From positions 4,402,001 through 4,466,000 of the forward strand of contig NZ_PJMW01000002.1 of the NCBI RefSeq assembly GCF_002846365.1: a DNA stretch of 64,000 nucleotides, written 5' to 3'. The notes below the pieces were generated by a model. It was not told where the DNA came from, made no database searches, and was given only the letters and a program-made list of their open reading frames with translations. Shown here piece after piece: positions 53,647 through 62,254 of this stretch; position 1 is the first letter of the stretch; each line of letters starts with the position of its first letter. The translations under genes and the position numbers were made by a program. The DNA comes from Nocardia fluminea (GTDB lineage: Bacteria; Actinomycetota; Actinomycetes; Mycobacteriales; Mycobacteriaceae).

Positions 53647-54657
53647 GTGATACTGATGTCTGCGCCCACCACCCCTGACGTCGATCCTGTAGTCGCGGAG
53701 GCTCAGGCGTACGCCGAGAAGTTGCTGATGCTGTCCGAGGCATCGGTCGATCGCCACTTCGACCCGTTCGAGGACATCGACTGGGACGCCCCCGACTTCG
53801 ACCCGAACTGCAAGCCCGAGCGCTGGGTCCTGGTGACTTCGGCCGACCCGATCGGTCGCCACCCCTGGTACCAGGCGCTGCCGCTGGACAAGAAGATCGA
53901 GATCGGCAAGGTCCGCCAAGCCAATGTCGCCAAGGTCGGCCTGCAGTTCGAGGCCATCCTGATCATCGGCATGATGCAGCACATCTTCAACCTGAAGAAC
54001 AACGACCCGGAGTTCCGGTACTGCTCGCACGAGATGATCGAAGAGCACAACCACACTCTGATGTTCCAGGAGATGGTCAACCGCGTCGCCGACGTGCCGG
54101 GCATGAACCCGCTCGTGCGCTCGCTGCGCCACCTGGCCGCCCCCGCCGGCGCCTTCCTGCCGAACTTCTTCTTCATGGCCGTGCTCGCCGGCGAAGAGCC
54201 GATCGACCACATCCAGAAGGACATCCTGCGCTCGGGTGATGACATCCACCCGATCATGCGCGGTGTGATGGCGATCCATGTGGCCGAGGAAGCTCGCCAC
54301 ATCTCCTTCGCCCACGAGTTCCTGAAGAAGAACGTCCCCGCTCAGCCCGCGCTGAACAAGGCTGTGCTCTCGATCGCGATGCCGATCGTGATGTTCGTGC
54401 TCGGCCGCGCGATCGCGACCCCGCCCAAGACCTTCTTCAAGCAGTTCGACATGCCCGCCGAGGTTCGCAAGGACCTGTTCTACGGTTCCAAGGAATCGAA
54501 GCGGACCTTCGCCGACTATTACGTCGACGTGCGCGCGCTGGCCGAGGAGATCGGTCTGATGAACCCGGTCGCGCGCAGGGTGTGGAAGCTGCTCGGTATC
54601 GACGGCCCCTCCAGCCGGTACCGTTCCGAGCCCAAGCGCTCCGCCGACGCCGTCTGA
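53647..54657 (+). CDS. AurF-like diiron oxygenase
   Basis: A 336-residue non-haem diiron protein of the p-aminobenzoate N-oxygenase (AurF) family. Iron ligands are visible in EMIEEHNHTLMFQEMVN (E..H) and VAEEARHISFAHEFL (E..H), with an upstream Glu in LQFEAILIIGMMQ. The family oxidises aromatic amines or related substrates; some mycolata members may act on lipids. The start can be GTG 53647 or ATG 53656 (MSAPTTPDVDP); GAGGAGAGG serves either. Codon use is strongly biased (AAG, GAG, ATC), suggesting high expression. The convergent gene is a TetR regulator. Confidence 0.82.
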   Translation: MILMSAPTTPDVDPVVAEAQAYAEKLLMLSEASVDRHFDPFEDIDWDAPDFDPNCKPERWVLVTSADPIGRHPWYQALPLDKKIEIGKVRQANVAKVGLQFEAILIIGMMQHIFNLKNNDPEFRYCSHEMIEEHNHTLMFQEMVNRVADVPGMNPLVRSLRHLAAPAGAFLPNFFFMAVLAGEEPIDHIQKDILRSGDDIHPIMRGVMAIHVAEEARHISFAHEFLKKNVPAQPALNKAVLSIAMPIVMFVLGRAIATPPKTFFKQFDMPAEVRKDLFYGSKESKRTFADYYVDVRALAEEIGLMNPVARRVWKLLGIDGPSSRYRSEPKRSADAV

Positions 54658-54718
54658 TACGACAGCACCTGCCTTGATCCTTGCCCGGTGCCCGGGCGCG
54701 AACATAGCGCGCCCGGGG

Positions 54719-55429
54719 TCATCGGATCGAGAATGGTTGGCCGTTACCGCTCGAGTGATCGTTGTCGAAGGCCGCGTTTTTCGGGCCGAGGGCAAGGTCG
54801 TGTGAGCCGACTTGTGCCAGCGTGGTGATCCAGAGCGCGATCATGTCCGCGGTCTGGTCGATCACGAACTCGCGGTCCATGCCTTCTTCTTCCATCCGCA
54901 CCGAGCGCAGCGCGGTGGAGAAGCCGGCGTTGAGCAGGATGTAGGCCATGGTGTCGATGTCGAGGCCACGGGTCGGGCCCATGACCTGGATCAGGTAGAG
55001 CTTGATGAGCATCCGCAGCCGCGGTTCGAACTCGGGGATGCCGCTGCCGAGGAATTGCAGATCAGCCACCAGCGCGCGCACGAGCGGGCCGTTGGCGACG
55101 AGGATCTCGACCCCGATACGGATGATCTCAGCGACCGCGTCGCGCGGGGTTCTGTCGGCGACCGAGACGGTGAGCAGGCGACTGTATCGTTCCTCTACCT
55201 GGAGGAACAGGCCGTCGGTGAGTTCTTTGACGATCTCGTCGCGGTCGGGGAAGTACCGGTACAGGGTGCCGATACTCATGCCGGCGTCGGCGGCGATCTT
55301 GTTGGTCGAGGTGGCGGCGATACCGCGCTCGCCGAAGAGCGCAGCGGCCGCCACGAGGATCCGCGCTTTCGTCTCCTTTGCGCGGGTCTGCTGGGGGCGT
55401 TTGCGCGGTTGATCGGCGCGGGCTGGCAT
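54719..55429 (-). CDS. TetR-family regulator, paralogue 2
   Basis: A 236-residue close paralogue of the protein at 31180. HTH: ARILVAAAALFGERGIAATS, TNKIAADAGMSIGTLYRYFP. Ligand domain: VGVEILVANGPLVRALVADL, QFLGSGIPEFEPRLRMLIKL, FSTALRSVRMEEEGMDREFV. The near-invariant stretches span the whole ligand domain, so both may sense the same compound. It is convergent with the AurF-like gene; TetR proteins of this type often control fatty-acid or monooxygenase genes. Confidence 0.9.
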   Translation of the reverse strand: MPARADQPRKRPQQTRAKETKARILVAAAALFGERGIAATSTNKIAADAGMSIGTLYRYFPDRDEIVKELTDGLFLQVEERYSRLLTVSVADRTPRDAVAEIIRIGVEILVANGPLVRALVADLQFLGSGIPEFEPRLRMLIKLYLIQVMGPTRGLDIDTMAYILLNAGFSTALRSVRMEEEGMDREFVIDQTADMIALWITTLAQVGSHDLALGPKNAAFDNDHSSGNGQPFSIR

Positions 55430-55478
55430 CAGGGGTTGACCTCGGGGAAGCGGAGGAAAGTGAGTGGGGGCTCACCTA

Positions 55479-56792
55479 TCATGACCGTGAGACAGCGGGG
55501 TCGGTCCATTTCCCTGTTCGGCGCTCGATCGCGCCAGCAAGCGCGTCTGAATCGGCGGTGCGGGGGTCCGTGGCGCCGATGTCATAGGCGTGTGCGACGA
55601 GAGCGGCTTGCAGGTACCACAAACCGTTGACGTGCGTGGGGTCGAGTCCGGTGTGGTGGGCTACGCGGTTCAGGCGGTAGTCGACGGTGTTGGGGTGCAC
55701 GTTGAGGGTGCGTGCGGTGCGGCGCCGATTGCGCTGGTGGCGGATGTAGGCGGCCAGTGTGTCGACCAGTTCGGGCTGATCATCGAGTGGGTCCAGCAGT
55801 GCGGCCAACTGGTCTCGACCGATTTCCGCACGGGTGATCTGATACTCCATCACCAAGTCCGCCATCCGATACACCCCCGCGGGTCGATGCAGGCGTTCTG
55901 CCAGGTCGAGGAGCTCATACGCTTCGCGCGTGGCGTCGGGAACGTCGCAGACCGCGGCGCGGGCGAGACCGGCCCGCAGCGGTGTCCCGACCGCGGCTTG
56001 CAAGCGTTCGAACAAGCTCACCACGTCGGCATCGGCGAGATCGGCGGCGGGGATCAGTACCGTTGCGCCGCGCTCTCCGAGGACGGCGGGTGGTGAACCT
56101 CCCACGAACGACGCCAGTTCCACGCGCAGGCGTCGCAGCCACCGCCGCGAGGATATGTCGGCGCCGGCTACATCCTCGACCGGATCGTGGGCGCCGGCCA
56201 AGGCGAGCACGGCATAGGCTTCGCTGACCACGAAGCCGCTGGTATGTCGCCACGATGACTCGGGTGCACCCGTGATCAGGGCTGAGGCGAACACCTCGCC
56301 GGCCTCGTCGGAAACCCGGGCCTCGGAGCGCAGCACCCCAAGGTAGGCGCTGGTAAAGCTGGTGGTGACAGCTTCGAGCACCGCGGCGATGCGTTGCCCG
56401 GCGACCAACACGTTCTGCTGGTCGGCGCTGGTAGCCCGCCGCGTGAGCTGATCGCTCACGAATCGAAATCCTGCGTGCACCGCTCCCAGCACCGTCTCGA
56501 GCGCCGCGCCCTCGGCTGCCCAATCAACAATCCTCGCGCTCAGGGCGGGCGGGACCGTGGTAGGTGAAATCCCTTGCAGCGCCGCGGCTATCAAGTCCAG
56601 ACAGCCTCGGACGACTTCCTCGACTTCTGCCCGGCGAATCCCGCACGCCATCCTCTCACCGGTTCGGATGTCGCTACCGGCCATCATTGCCAGCAATCGC
56701 TGGGACAAGTACGGGTCGCGGCGCAAATGTGACGAGGCGGGCGCCCCGCCCAGTTGCAGGACCGTTGTGCGTGGGCGGGTGCTGGTGAGCAT
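55479..56792 (-). CDS. PucR/CdaR-type transcriptional regulator
   Basis: The ATG at 56792 is chosen because AGGAGG lies nine bases upstream, giving 437 residues. An N-terminal helical region (AGSDIRTGERMACGIRRAEV, VGRIVDWAAEG-like helices) precedes a middle domain (EAYAVLALAGAHDPVEDVAG, GERGATVLIPAADLADADVV). The PucR HTH is YRMADLVMEYQITRAEIGRD, then AAYIRHQRNRRRTARTLNVH, PNTVDYRLNRVAHHTGLDP. It is transcribed toward the TetR gene, 49 bp away. Target unknown. Confidence 0.88.
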   Translation of the reverse strand: MLTSTRPRTTVLQLGGAPASSHLRRDPYLSQRLLAMMAGSDIRTGERMACGIRRAEVEEVVRGCLDLIAAALQGISPTTVPPALSARIVDWAAEGAALETVLGAVHAGFRFVSDQLTRRATSADQQNVLVAGQRIAAVLEAVTTSFTSAYLGVLRSEARVSDEAGEVFASALITGAPESSWRHTSGFVVSEAYAVLALAGAHDPVEDVAGADISSRRWLRRLRVELASFVGGSPPAVLGERGATVLIPAADLADADVVSLFERLQAAVGTPLRAGLARAAVCDVPDATREAYELLDLAERLHRPAGVYRMADLVMEYQITRAEIGRDQLAALLDPLDDQPELVDTLAAYIRHQRNRRRTARTLNVHPNTVDYRLNRVAHHTGLDPTHVNGLWYLQAALVAHAYDIGATDPRTADSDALAGAIERRTGKWTDPAVSRS

Positions 56793-57044
56793 CGGTTCCG
56801 ACACCTCCTGTGGCCATACGTACGGACCACCCCGCACGCTGACCCCTCAGCGCCCTTCCGTTGATTACAGCGATAACTGTAACTGAGCGTGCCGCCGATT
56901 AAGCATCATTTCTGAAAATTGCCATTTTCGGCGTTGACCAGTGGTGGCGGCACAGGCTCGAAATTCTGTTGCCACCAGTTGCTGAGACAGTTGGTAGGAT
57001 CGTCGCGATCACCTCGACAATCAGGTGGGGACGAAGGTGTGCGA

Positions 57045-57803
57045 ATGGGAGACGAGGTGCGCGAGTACCTGGTCGCGGAGCTGGCCGAGGCCGCCGCGGT
57101 GCCGGTGCGCACGGTGCGTTACTACCAGGAACGAGGTCTGCTGGCCTCGCCCGCCCGTCGCGGCCGCCACGCGATCTACGCGGACACTCACCTCGAGCGT
57201 CTGCGGTTGATCGCGGACCTGCTCGCGCGAGGACACAGCCTGGAAGGGATCTGCGACCTGCTCGCCAGCGCCGAACAGGGTGGCGGTGTCACCGAGCTGT
57301 TGGGTTTCGAGTCGGTGGCCGCCACCGCGTGGGGCGACAACGAGATCACCATCGATATGGACCAGCTGTTTGCCCGGTTCGACGACCAAGTCACAGCGGA
57401 GAACTTCGCCGAAGCGATCGCGCTGGGGTATTTGAATGTCGAGGACGGCAACTTCACCTTCACCAGCGGGCGTCTGCTCGAAACGGTCACCGCGCTGGTC
57501 GCAGCGGGCATCCCGCTCGCCTCGATACTGCGTTTGGCCTGGGAACTCGAGGCGGCCTTCGACCGTATCGCCTTCGCGTTCGTCCAGCAGTTCCGTACTC
57601 ACCTGCTGCGGCCGGTCCTGGATGACCCGTCGAAGCAGCACATCGATCACCTCGGGCAGACCCTCGACGAACTGCGCCCCATCGTTCGCCAAGTCGGTGA
57701 CGAGCTGTTCGCCCGCGCGATGGACCGGCGTATCCGCATCGATCTGCCAGAGATTTCCCAGCAACTCAGCGAGGCCAACGACCCGTCCACAGAGACCTCG
57801 TAG
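57045..57803 (+). CDS. MerR-family regulator
   Basis: A 252-residue protein. The HTH is YLVAELAEAAAVPVRTVRYY, QERGLLASPARRGRHAIYAD, THLERLRLIADLLARGHSLE. A long helical C-terminal domain follows (VTALVAAGIPLASILRLAWE, LDELRPIVRQVGDELFARAM), as in MerR members that bind organic ligands rather than metals; no cysteine cluster is present. The ATG at 57045 gives the normal N-terminus. It is divergent from the PucR gene, with a 250-bp shared upstream region. Confidence 0.88.
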   Translation: MGDEVREYLVAELAEAAAVPVRTVRYYQERGLLASPARRGRHAIYADTHLERLRLIADLLARGHSLEGICDLLASAEQGGGVTELLGFESVAATAWGDNEITIDMDQLFARFDDQVTAENFAEAIALGYLNVEDGNFTFTSGRLLETVTALVAAGIPLASILRLAWELEAAFDRIAFAFVQQFRTHLLRPVLDDPSKQHIDHLGQTLDELRPIVRQVGDELFARAMDRRIRIDLPEISQQLSEANDPSTETS

Positions 57804-58607
57804 GTCCGCTGACCTGATACCGGCGCCGGCGCAGTGTGACGAGCAGCGTGGTCGAAGCCGGACCGTACGCGGTGACCGGCCGTGTCGTGCAGGTCACCGG
57901 CTTGACCGACTGGCTACCGGTCTACCCCGAACTTGTCGACGACCTGACTGCGGCTCGCTACGATCTCCGCCCCGCGGTGGTCCGTACAGCGCGCCGGAAA
58001 CGTCCGGGGCCGACCACATCAGCGGCACTGCGCACCGCCTCGACTACCCGTTCCTGAATGCCTGCACGTCCCACGCGGGTGCCACTGGCAGGTTCGGCAC
58101 GGACATCGCCGTCCCGGCTGCGTTAGGCAAACGGTCGTTTCCGGCTGCGCCAGCCTTGGCACTACCGGGCAAACTCCTGGTCTTCCCCCAAATACGACCA
58201 GTCGCGTCACTTCGGCTGTATCAGCACCAACCCGATCGTGCTGGACCACACCCACTTCAAGGAGATCATCGAGAAGTTCCCCTGGCTCGAACTCGCTACG
58301 CCGCCGACACCGGCGCCTGCGGGCAAGGCGAATTTCGCGACAAACATCGACGACGATTTGACATTGCGAGTGGAGCAGGCCGCACTCGCGGATGGGCTCA
58401 ACCGTGCCGAGGTGGCCGAGGCTGCCTTGGAAGCGTGGCTTGCGCAGCGCGGAAGGTGAGCGGCCCCGCGGTCTGCCTGCTACGCCACTGCGTCGTCAAC
58501 GCTAGCGTGCTGCGATGACCCGCCTGAGCCAGTATCGGACCGGTCGAGCGAGGCGCTCTTGGTGTTTCATTCTTCGATGATGGGCTCGGTCGCCGCAGGT
58601 GGATCTC
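57804..58607. other. Gene-poor interval with a gene fragment
   Basis: 800 bp. The plus-strand frame 58128-58459 opens after a TAG and reads RQPWHYRANSWSSPKYDQSR, HFGCISTNPIVLDHTHFKEI, IEKFPWLELATPPTPAPAGK and a helical end (NRAEVAEAALEAWLAQRGR). It looks genuine but has no start except a late GTG at 58238. It may be the 3' end of a gene cut by rearrangement near the IS element. A second protein-like frame lies at 57836-57990. Confidence 0.4.
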
Positions 58608-58673
58608 TGAGGTTCCCCCGCTTTCACGGAGAGCTCCAACCCGTGGTCCTATAGGACCGGAAGGAGTCGATCA

Positions 58674-58979
58674 GTGGCAGCACCGAAGAAATATCCGGAC
58701 GAGTTGAGAGCTCGAGCCGTGCGGTTGTATCGAGAGTCCGATCCCAAGCCGACGATCCGGAAGCTCGCCGAGCAACTCGGGGTGCATCACGAGGCATTGC
58801 GGAACTGGATCCGCCAAGCCGAAGCCGATGCCGGCCACCGCCACGACCGCCCGACGACCGACATGGCCGAGGAGAACAAGCAACTCCGTAAACGAGTCGC
58901 CGAGCTGGAGCGGGTCAACGCTGTATTGCGTGATGCGAGTGCGTATTTCGCCTCGGAGCTCGGCCAGACCCGGCGGTGA
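58674..58979 (+). CDS. IS3-family transposase OrfA
   Basis: A 101-residue HTH protein: KKYPDELRARAVRLYRESDP, IRKLAEQLGVHHEALRNWIR, then a leucine-zipper-like helix ENKQLRKRVAELERVNAVLR. It binds the element ends and is normally fused to OrfB by programmed -1 frameshifting. GTG start at 58674 with AAGGAG upstream. The stop TGA overlaps the OrfB start. Confidence 0.92.
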   Translation: MAAPKKYPDELRARAVRLYRESDPKPTIRKLAEQLGVHHEALRNWIRQAEADAGHRHDRPTTDMAEENKQLRKRVAELERVNAVLRDASAYFASELGQTRR

Positions 58980-59869
58980 TTGTGCGGTTCGTCAATGAAT
59001 ATCCGCAGCACCCGGTCGAGCTCGTATTACGGGTTCTGGGGATCGCGTCCTCGACGTATTACGGCTGGTTGCGGCAGGCGAAGGCGCCGTCACGGCGGAA
59101 ACTGGCCGACCAAGAGCTGCTGGCTGAGATCGTCGATATCCATACCAGCTCCGGCGGGACTTACGGGTCGCCGCGGGTTCACGCGATGCTGGCCCGGCGC
59201 GGGTTCTCGGTCGGCCGCAAACGCGTTGAGCGGTTGATGCGGAGTGCGGGTTTGCAGGGCGCGTTCCTGCGGAAGAAGTGGCGGCTGGGCTCGACCCGAC
59301 AGGATCGGCGTGCCGCCCCAGCTCCAGATCTGGTCAACCGGGACTTCACTGCCGGCGAGCCGGACCGGCTGTGGGTCGCCGATGCCACCCGCATCGTCTG
59401 CGGCGAGGGTGTGTTCTGGCTGGCCGCGGTCCGGGACGCGTTCTCGAACCGAATCGTGGGCTGGAAGTGCTCGGACCGTTGTGACACCGAGCTGGTTCTC
59501 GGCGCTCTCGAGTACGCGGTCTGGACCCGCGATGTTCGTGACGGGCAGCTCGTCCATCATTCCGATCGCGGGTCGACATACACGGCAATCCGGTTCGCTA
59601 ACCGGTTGGCAGACAACGGGATAGCGCAATCCATGGGTTCAGTCGGAGACAGCTACGACAACGCTCTCATGGAGAACTTCTTCTCCACTCTGAAGACCGA
59701 GTTGGTGTATCGGAACAGTTGGCGGACAAGGGAAGACGCCGAGAACGCCTTGTTCGCCTACATCGATGGCTGGTACAACACCCAGCGGATCCAGAAGAGG
59801 CTGGGTTGGCAGTCACCCGACGAGTACGAAGCCAGCTACCATGGCCAGGTTCCAGCCGGAACCAGGTAA
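58976..59869 (+). CDS. IS3-family transposase OrfB (DDE integrase domain)
   Basis: A 297-residue catalytic part. The N-terminal region has STYYGWLRQAKAPSRRKLAD and GTYGSPRVHAMLARRGFSVG (HTH_21). The RNase H-like core shows the DDE residues: WVADATRIVCGEGVFWLAAV (D), VHHSDRGSTYTAIRFANRLA (D) and ALMENFFSTLKTELVYRNSW (E), then NTQRIQKRLGWQSPDEYE. The GTG start overlaps the OrfA stop, consistent with frameshifted production of an OrfAB fusion. All catalytic residues are present. Confidence 0.94.
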   Translation: MIVRFVNEYPQHPVELVLRVLGIASSTYYGWLRQAKAPSRRKLADQELLAEIVDIHTSSGGTYGSPRVHAMLARRGFSVGRKRVERLMRSAGLQGAFLRKKWRLGSTRQDRRAAPAPDLVNRDFTAGEPDRLWVADATRIVCGEGVFWLAAVRDAFSNRIVGWKCSDRCDTELVLGALEYAVWTRDVRDGQLVHHSDRGSTYTAIRFANRLADNGIAQSMGSVGDSYDNALMENFFSTLKTELVYRNSWRTREDAENALFAYIDGWYNTQRIQKRLGWQSPDEYEASYHGQVPAGTR

Positions 59870-59899
59870 TTCGCTCTCCGGCTCAGCGGGGGAACCTCA

Positions 59900-60307
59900 C
59901 GGCACCCGGTCGCCCTTGAGTAACCCGGCACGGCGCTTGCGGAACGGGATACGCAAGAACACGGCACCGGCCTTCACGACCGACCCGTCCTCCGGCGCGC
60001 GGACCAGGGTCAACCGGTCCTCCGGAGACGACACCGTCAGCCGGTACCCGGCGACCACCCCAACAAGGGGAGAACTGCACGGTCGGCAACACGTACCGAC
60101 ACCAAACAGCAGCGGGTCCCATAGACGACGGGGCGGCGGACGCGTTCCTGCAGCCCCGTCGTAGGTGGAAGCATCGCCGACCACCCGCGTCGCGGCGTCG
60201 CGACCAGTCGTGATGGGCGTTGATGTCCGCCTGGCCGGGCTATAGGGCCGTTGACTGCACTGTGCGGCACGGTTGGTGGCCAAGGTGATCCCGCAGATCG
60301 ACGATCG
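59900..60307. other. Interval right of the IS element, nothing recognised
   Basis: 408 bp with shadow frames only. It may contain a broken gene interrupted by the IS, but I could not match it to the left flank. Confidence 0.35.
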
Positions 60308-60952
60308 TCATGCGCTCGTGCTGGTGCGTCGCGCAAGAATGGCGGCCACCTGGGCAGGATCGATCTGGGCCTTCTCGTATAGTCCGTCGCCGAGTGGCAT
60401 GCCGCCGACGCTGTCCCATATCGACAGTCGAGCCAGCCGCACAGCGTGGTCGAGTGCGTCGCAGCGATGTCTTTGACAGCGTCGTAGAGCGCGCGTTGTT
60501 TCCATCGAGGCGAGCCGACGCCCGACGAGTACGCCGGGCGGGCCGGGCGGGCCGAACATCGTTTCGCACCGCGTCGTTGACCATCGCCTTTCCCACTTGC
60601 CCGCAGCCAGACAATTCTGCTCGTAGCGACTCGAGTACCAGAGATAGTCCTCATGCCAGGGCAGCGCCGCGGCAGCAAGGGAATGCAGTGTCTGTGCCCG
60701 ATACCGGTTGAAGTGAAGCTCTTCGTCCAGCTCGATGACCAGTCCATCGGCGAACGCGAGGTCCCAACTACCGGGCCGAAGCCGCAACATCGGAGCGCTG
60801 CCGCCCAGCGCTTGATACACGGCCTCGATCGCTGCCTGCGCGTCGCCCGAGAGTTGCGCGAGCCGAGGCGGTGGAGGAAGCGGCGCGGGGTGTAGCCCTG
60901 CCTTGATCAACATGTGCTGCAAAGCTGCGGCACGTCTGCCCGTTCGCACCAT
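60308..60952 (-). pseudogene. Unknown protein with compensating frameshifts
   Basis: From ATG 60952: MVRTGRRAAALQHMLIKAGL, RLAQLSGDAQAAIEAVYQAL, GSWDLAFADGLVIELDEELH, FNRYRAQTLHSLAAAALPWH, EDYLWYSSRYEQNCLAAG. Near 60560-60520 the frame shifts to RWKQRALYDAVKDIAATHST. It returns near 60440 to RLARLSIWDSVGGMPLGDGL and YEKAQIDPAQVAAILARRTS. The repaired protein would have about 210 residues, is soluble, and has an acidic ELDEELHFNRYR motif reminiscent of restriction-endonuclease-fold proteins. That last point is a weak resemblance only. Confidence 0.5.
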
Positions 60953-61148
60953 CTGCCCAGTCTGCACCCGAGTCATGCCCGACGTTTTGGCGATGTCGTG
61001 TCACGGTCACGTAACTCCTCCAGGTGAGGGGCCGTTCCGTCCCGCAATTTCTCATGGACAGGGACACGGATGCCGATACTCGGCTGATATGGCATGGACG
61101 GCGCGCAGAGCGATCCACAATGATGTATCGATGCGCCCCACTCGAACG

Positions 61149-62138
61149 ATGTCGACTCCCGCCGCCGAAGTTCCTCGACCTCGCATCCTCGTCGATACCA
61201 ACGTGTGGCGCTACCTGATAGACCGCGACGGTGTGGAGGCTATAAACCGTGCTGCCAGAGATGGGCGCGGAAAGATGATTGCGTGTCCAGCAGTCCTGTA
61301 CGAGATTCTTCGTCTCGAAGATGTTGAACTTCGCCACAGTCTTGTCAAGGCTATCTGTCGATCGCGTTGGGTCAGACTGATGCCAGAGGTATTCGAGGAA
61401 TCATCTGAACTTCGAGTGGAGATCGCGCGCTTGCGCTCAAGATGGTTGTTGTCGCATCCCGACATGCGTACCTTTAGAGCGCTGGACAACGACTGGCGTG
61501 GGCCACGGGGTGTTTGGTGGCGGGCTCGCGTAGATCCTGCGGAAGCAGCCGCGGTTTTGCGAGAGGTAGAAGGGAATTTTCTCGTTCGCTCAAGGGATGA
61601 CGCGAAGGGGCTCAGGGATCAGATCGGCGCTATCACAAACTTTGACAAGGTAACACTTGATCGGTGGACAACGACCTTTCCGTTGAATCCAGGCGGATGG
61701 GATGGCGACCCAGTTGAAACTTGGCGGGCCGAAACGATGAGATATTACATCGAAGCTCTGCTTAGGCCGGGGTCCGCCCAGTCCTCGGCTGCCCGCGAAT
61801 GGCTGGAACCGTGGGTCGATCTCGCTGCTATGCGGCGGGAACTTCCATCGTTCGTGCGGCTGTTTCTTTATGAAACCGAACCCGCACGTCTACCTAGAAG
61901 TTGGCTGCGCTGGGCAATTCAGGTCTTGCAAGGAACGCGCACGACAAGTCCGGGGACGCCTGTCGATAATCAGATTGCTTCCTACCTGGTGGAGGCTGAC
62001 ATTTTTGTAACCGCCGATAAGGCGTTCGCGGCTATTGTTCAACGGGTAGTCGACGAGGGTGTGATTGACATAGCCACGCCAGTATTGGTTTCGGCCGACA
62101 CGTGCGTGTCAAGCCTTGAGAGGCTTCTTTCGTCGTAG
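61149..62138 (+). CDS. PIN-domain protein, 329 aa
   Basis: A probable nuclease. The PIN core shows Asp16 in RILVDTNVWRYLIDRDG, Glu52 in MIACPAVLYEILRLEDVELR, and Asp290 in ADIFVTADKAFAAIVQRVVD. These three acidic residues coordinate the metal in PIN RNases. Between them lies a ~220-residue helical insert (SELRVEIARLRSRWLLSHPD, RSRDDAKGLRDQIGAITNFD, WRAETMRYYIEALLRPGSAQ), much longer than in VapC toxins, so this is not an ordinary VapC. No antitoxin gene is adjacent. Codons are noticeably more AT-rich than in neighbours, indicating acquisition. It is convergent with a HIRAN gene and near a SIR2-like start. Confidence 0.75.
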   Translation: MSTPAAEVPRPRILVDTNVWRYLIDRDGVEAINRAARDGRGKMIACPAVLYEILRLEDVELRHSLVKAICRSRWVRLMPEVFEESSELRVEIARLRSRWLLSHPDMRTFRALDNDWRGPRGVWWRARVDPAEAAAVLREVEGNFLVRSRDDAKGLRDQIGAITNFDKVTLDRWTTTFPLNPGGWDGDPVETWRAETMRYYIEALLRPGSAQSSAAREWLEPWVDLAAMRRELPSFVRLFLYETEPARLPRSWLRWAIQVLQGTRTTSPGTPVDNQIASYLVEADIFVTADKAFAAIVQRVVDEGVIDIATPVLVSADTCVSSLERLLSS

Positions 62139-62254
62139 ATTCCTTCAGCACCTGTCGGTCCGGATAGCGACAAATGATCGGGCCCCAGTCCTCAATCGGG
62201 TCAATGGCCCGCCATGTCAACGGCCTCACATTGGGCTCATGATTACGAGGATGA

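Larger units (their letters stand above)
58608..59899 (+). mobile_element. IS3-family insertion sequence, 1292 bp
   Basis: Two overlapping ORFs (orfA, orfB) are enclosed by terminal inverted repeats: left 58608-58634 begins TGAGGTTCCCCCGCT and right 59873-59899 ends with the complement, AGCGGGGGAACCTCA. TG...CA termini and length are typical of IS3 members. Flanking bases (CTC left, CGG right) do not form a target duplication. Both ORFs are intact, so the element may be active. Confidence 0.92.
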
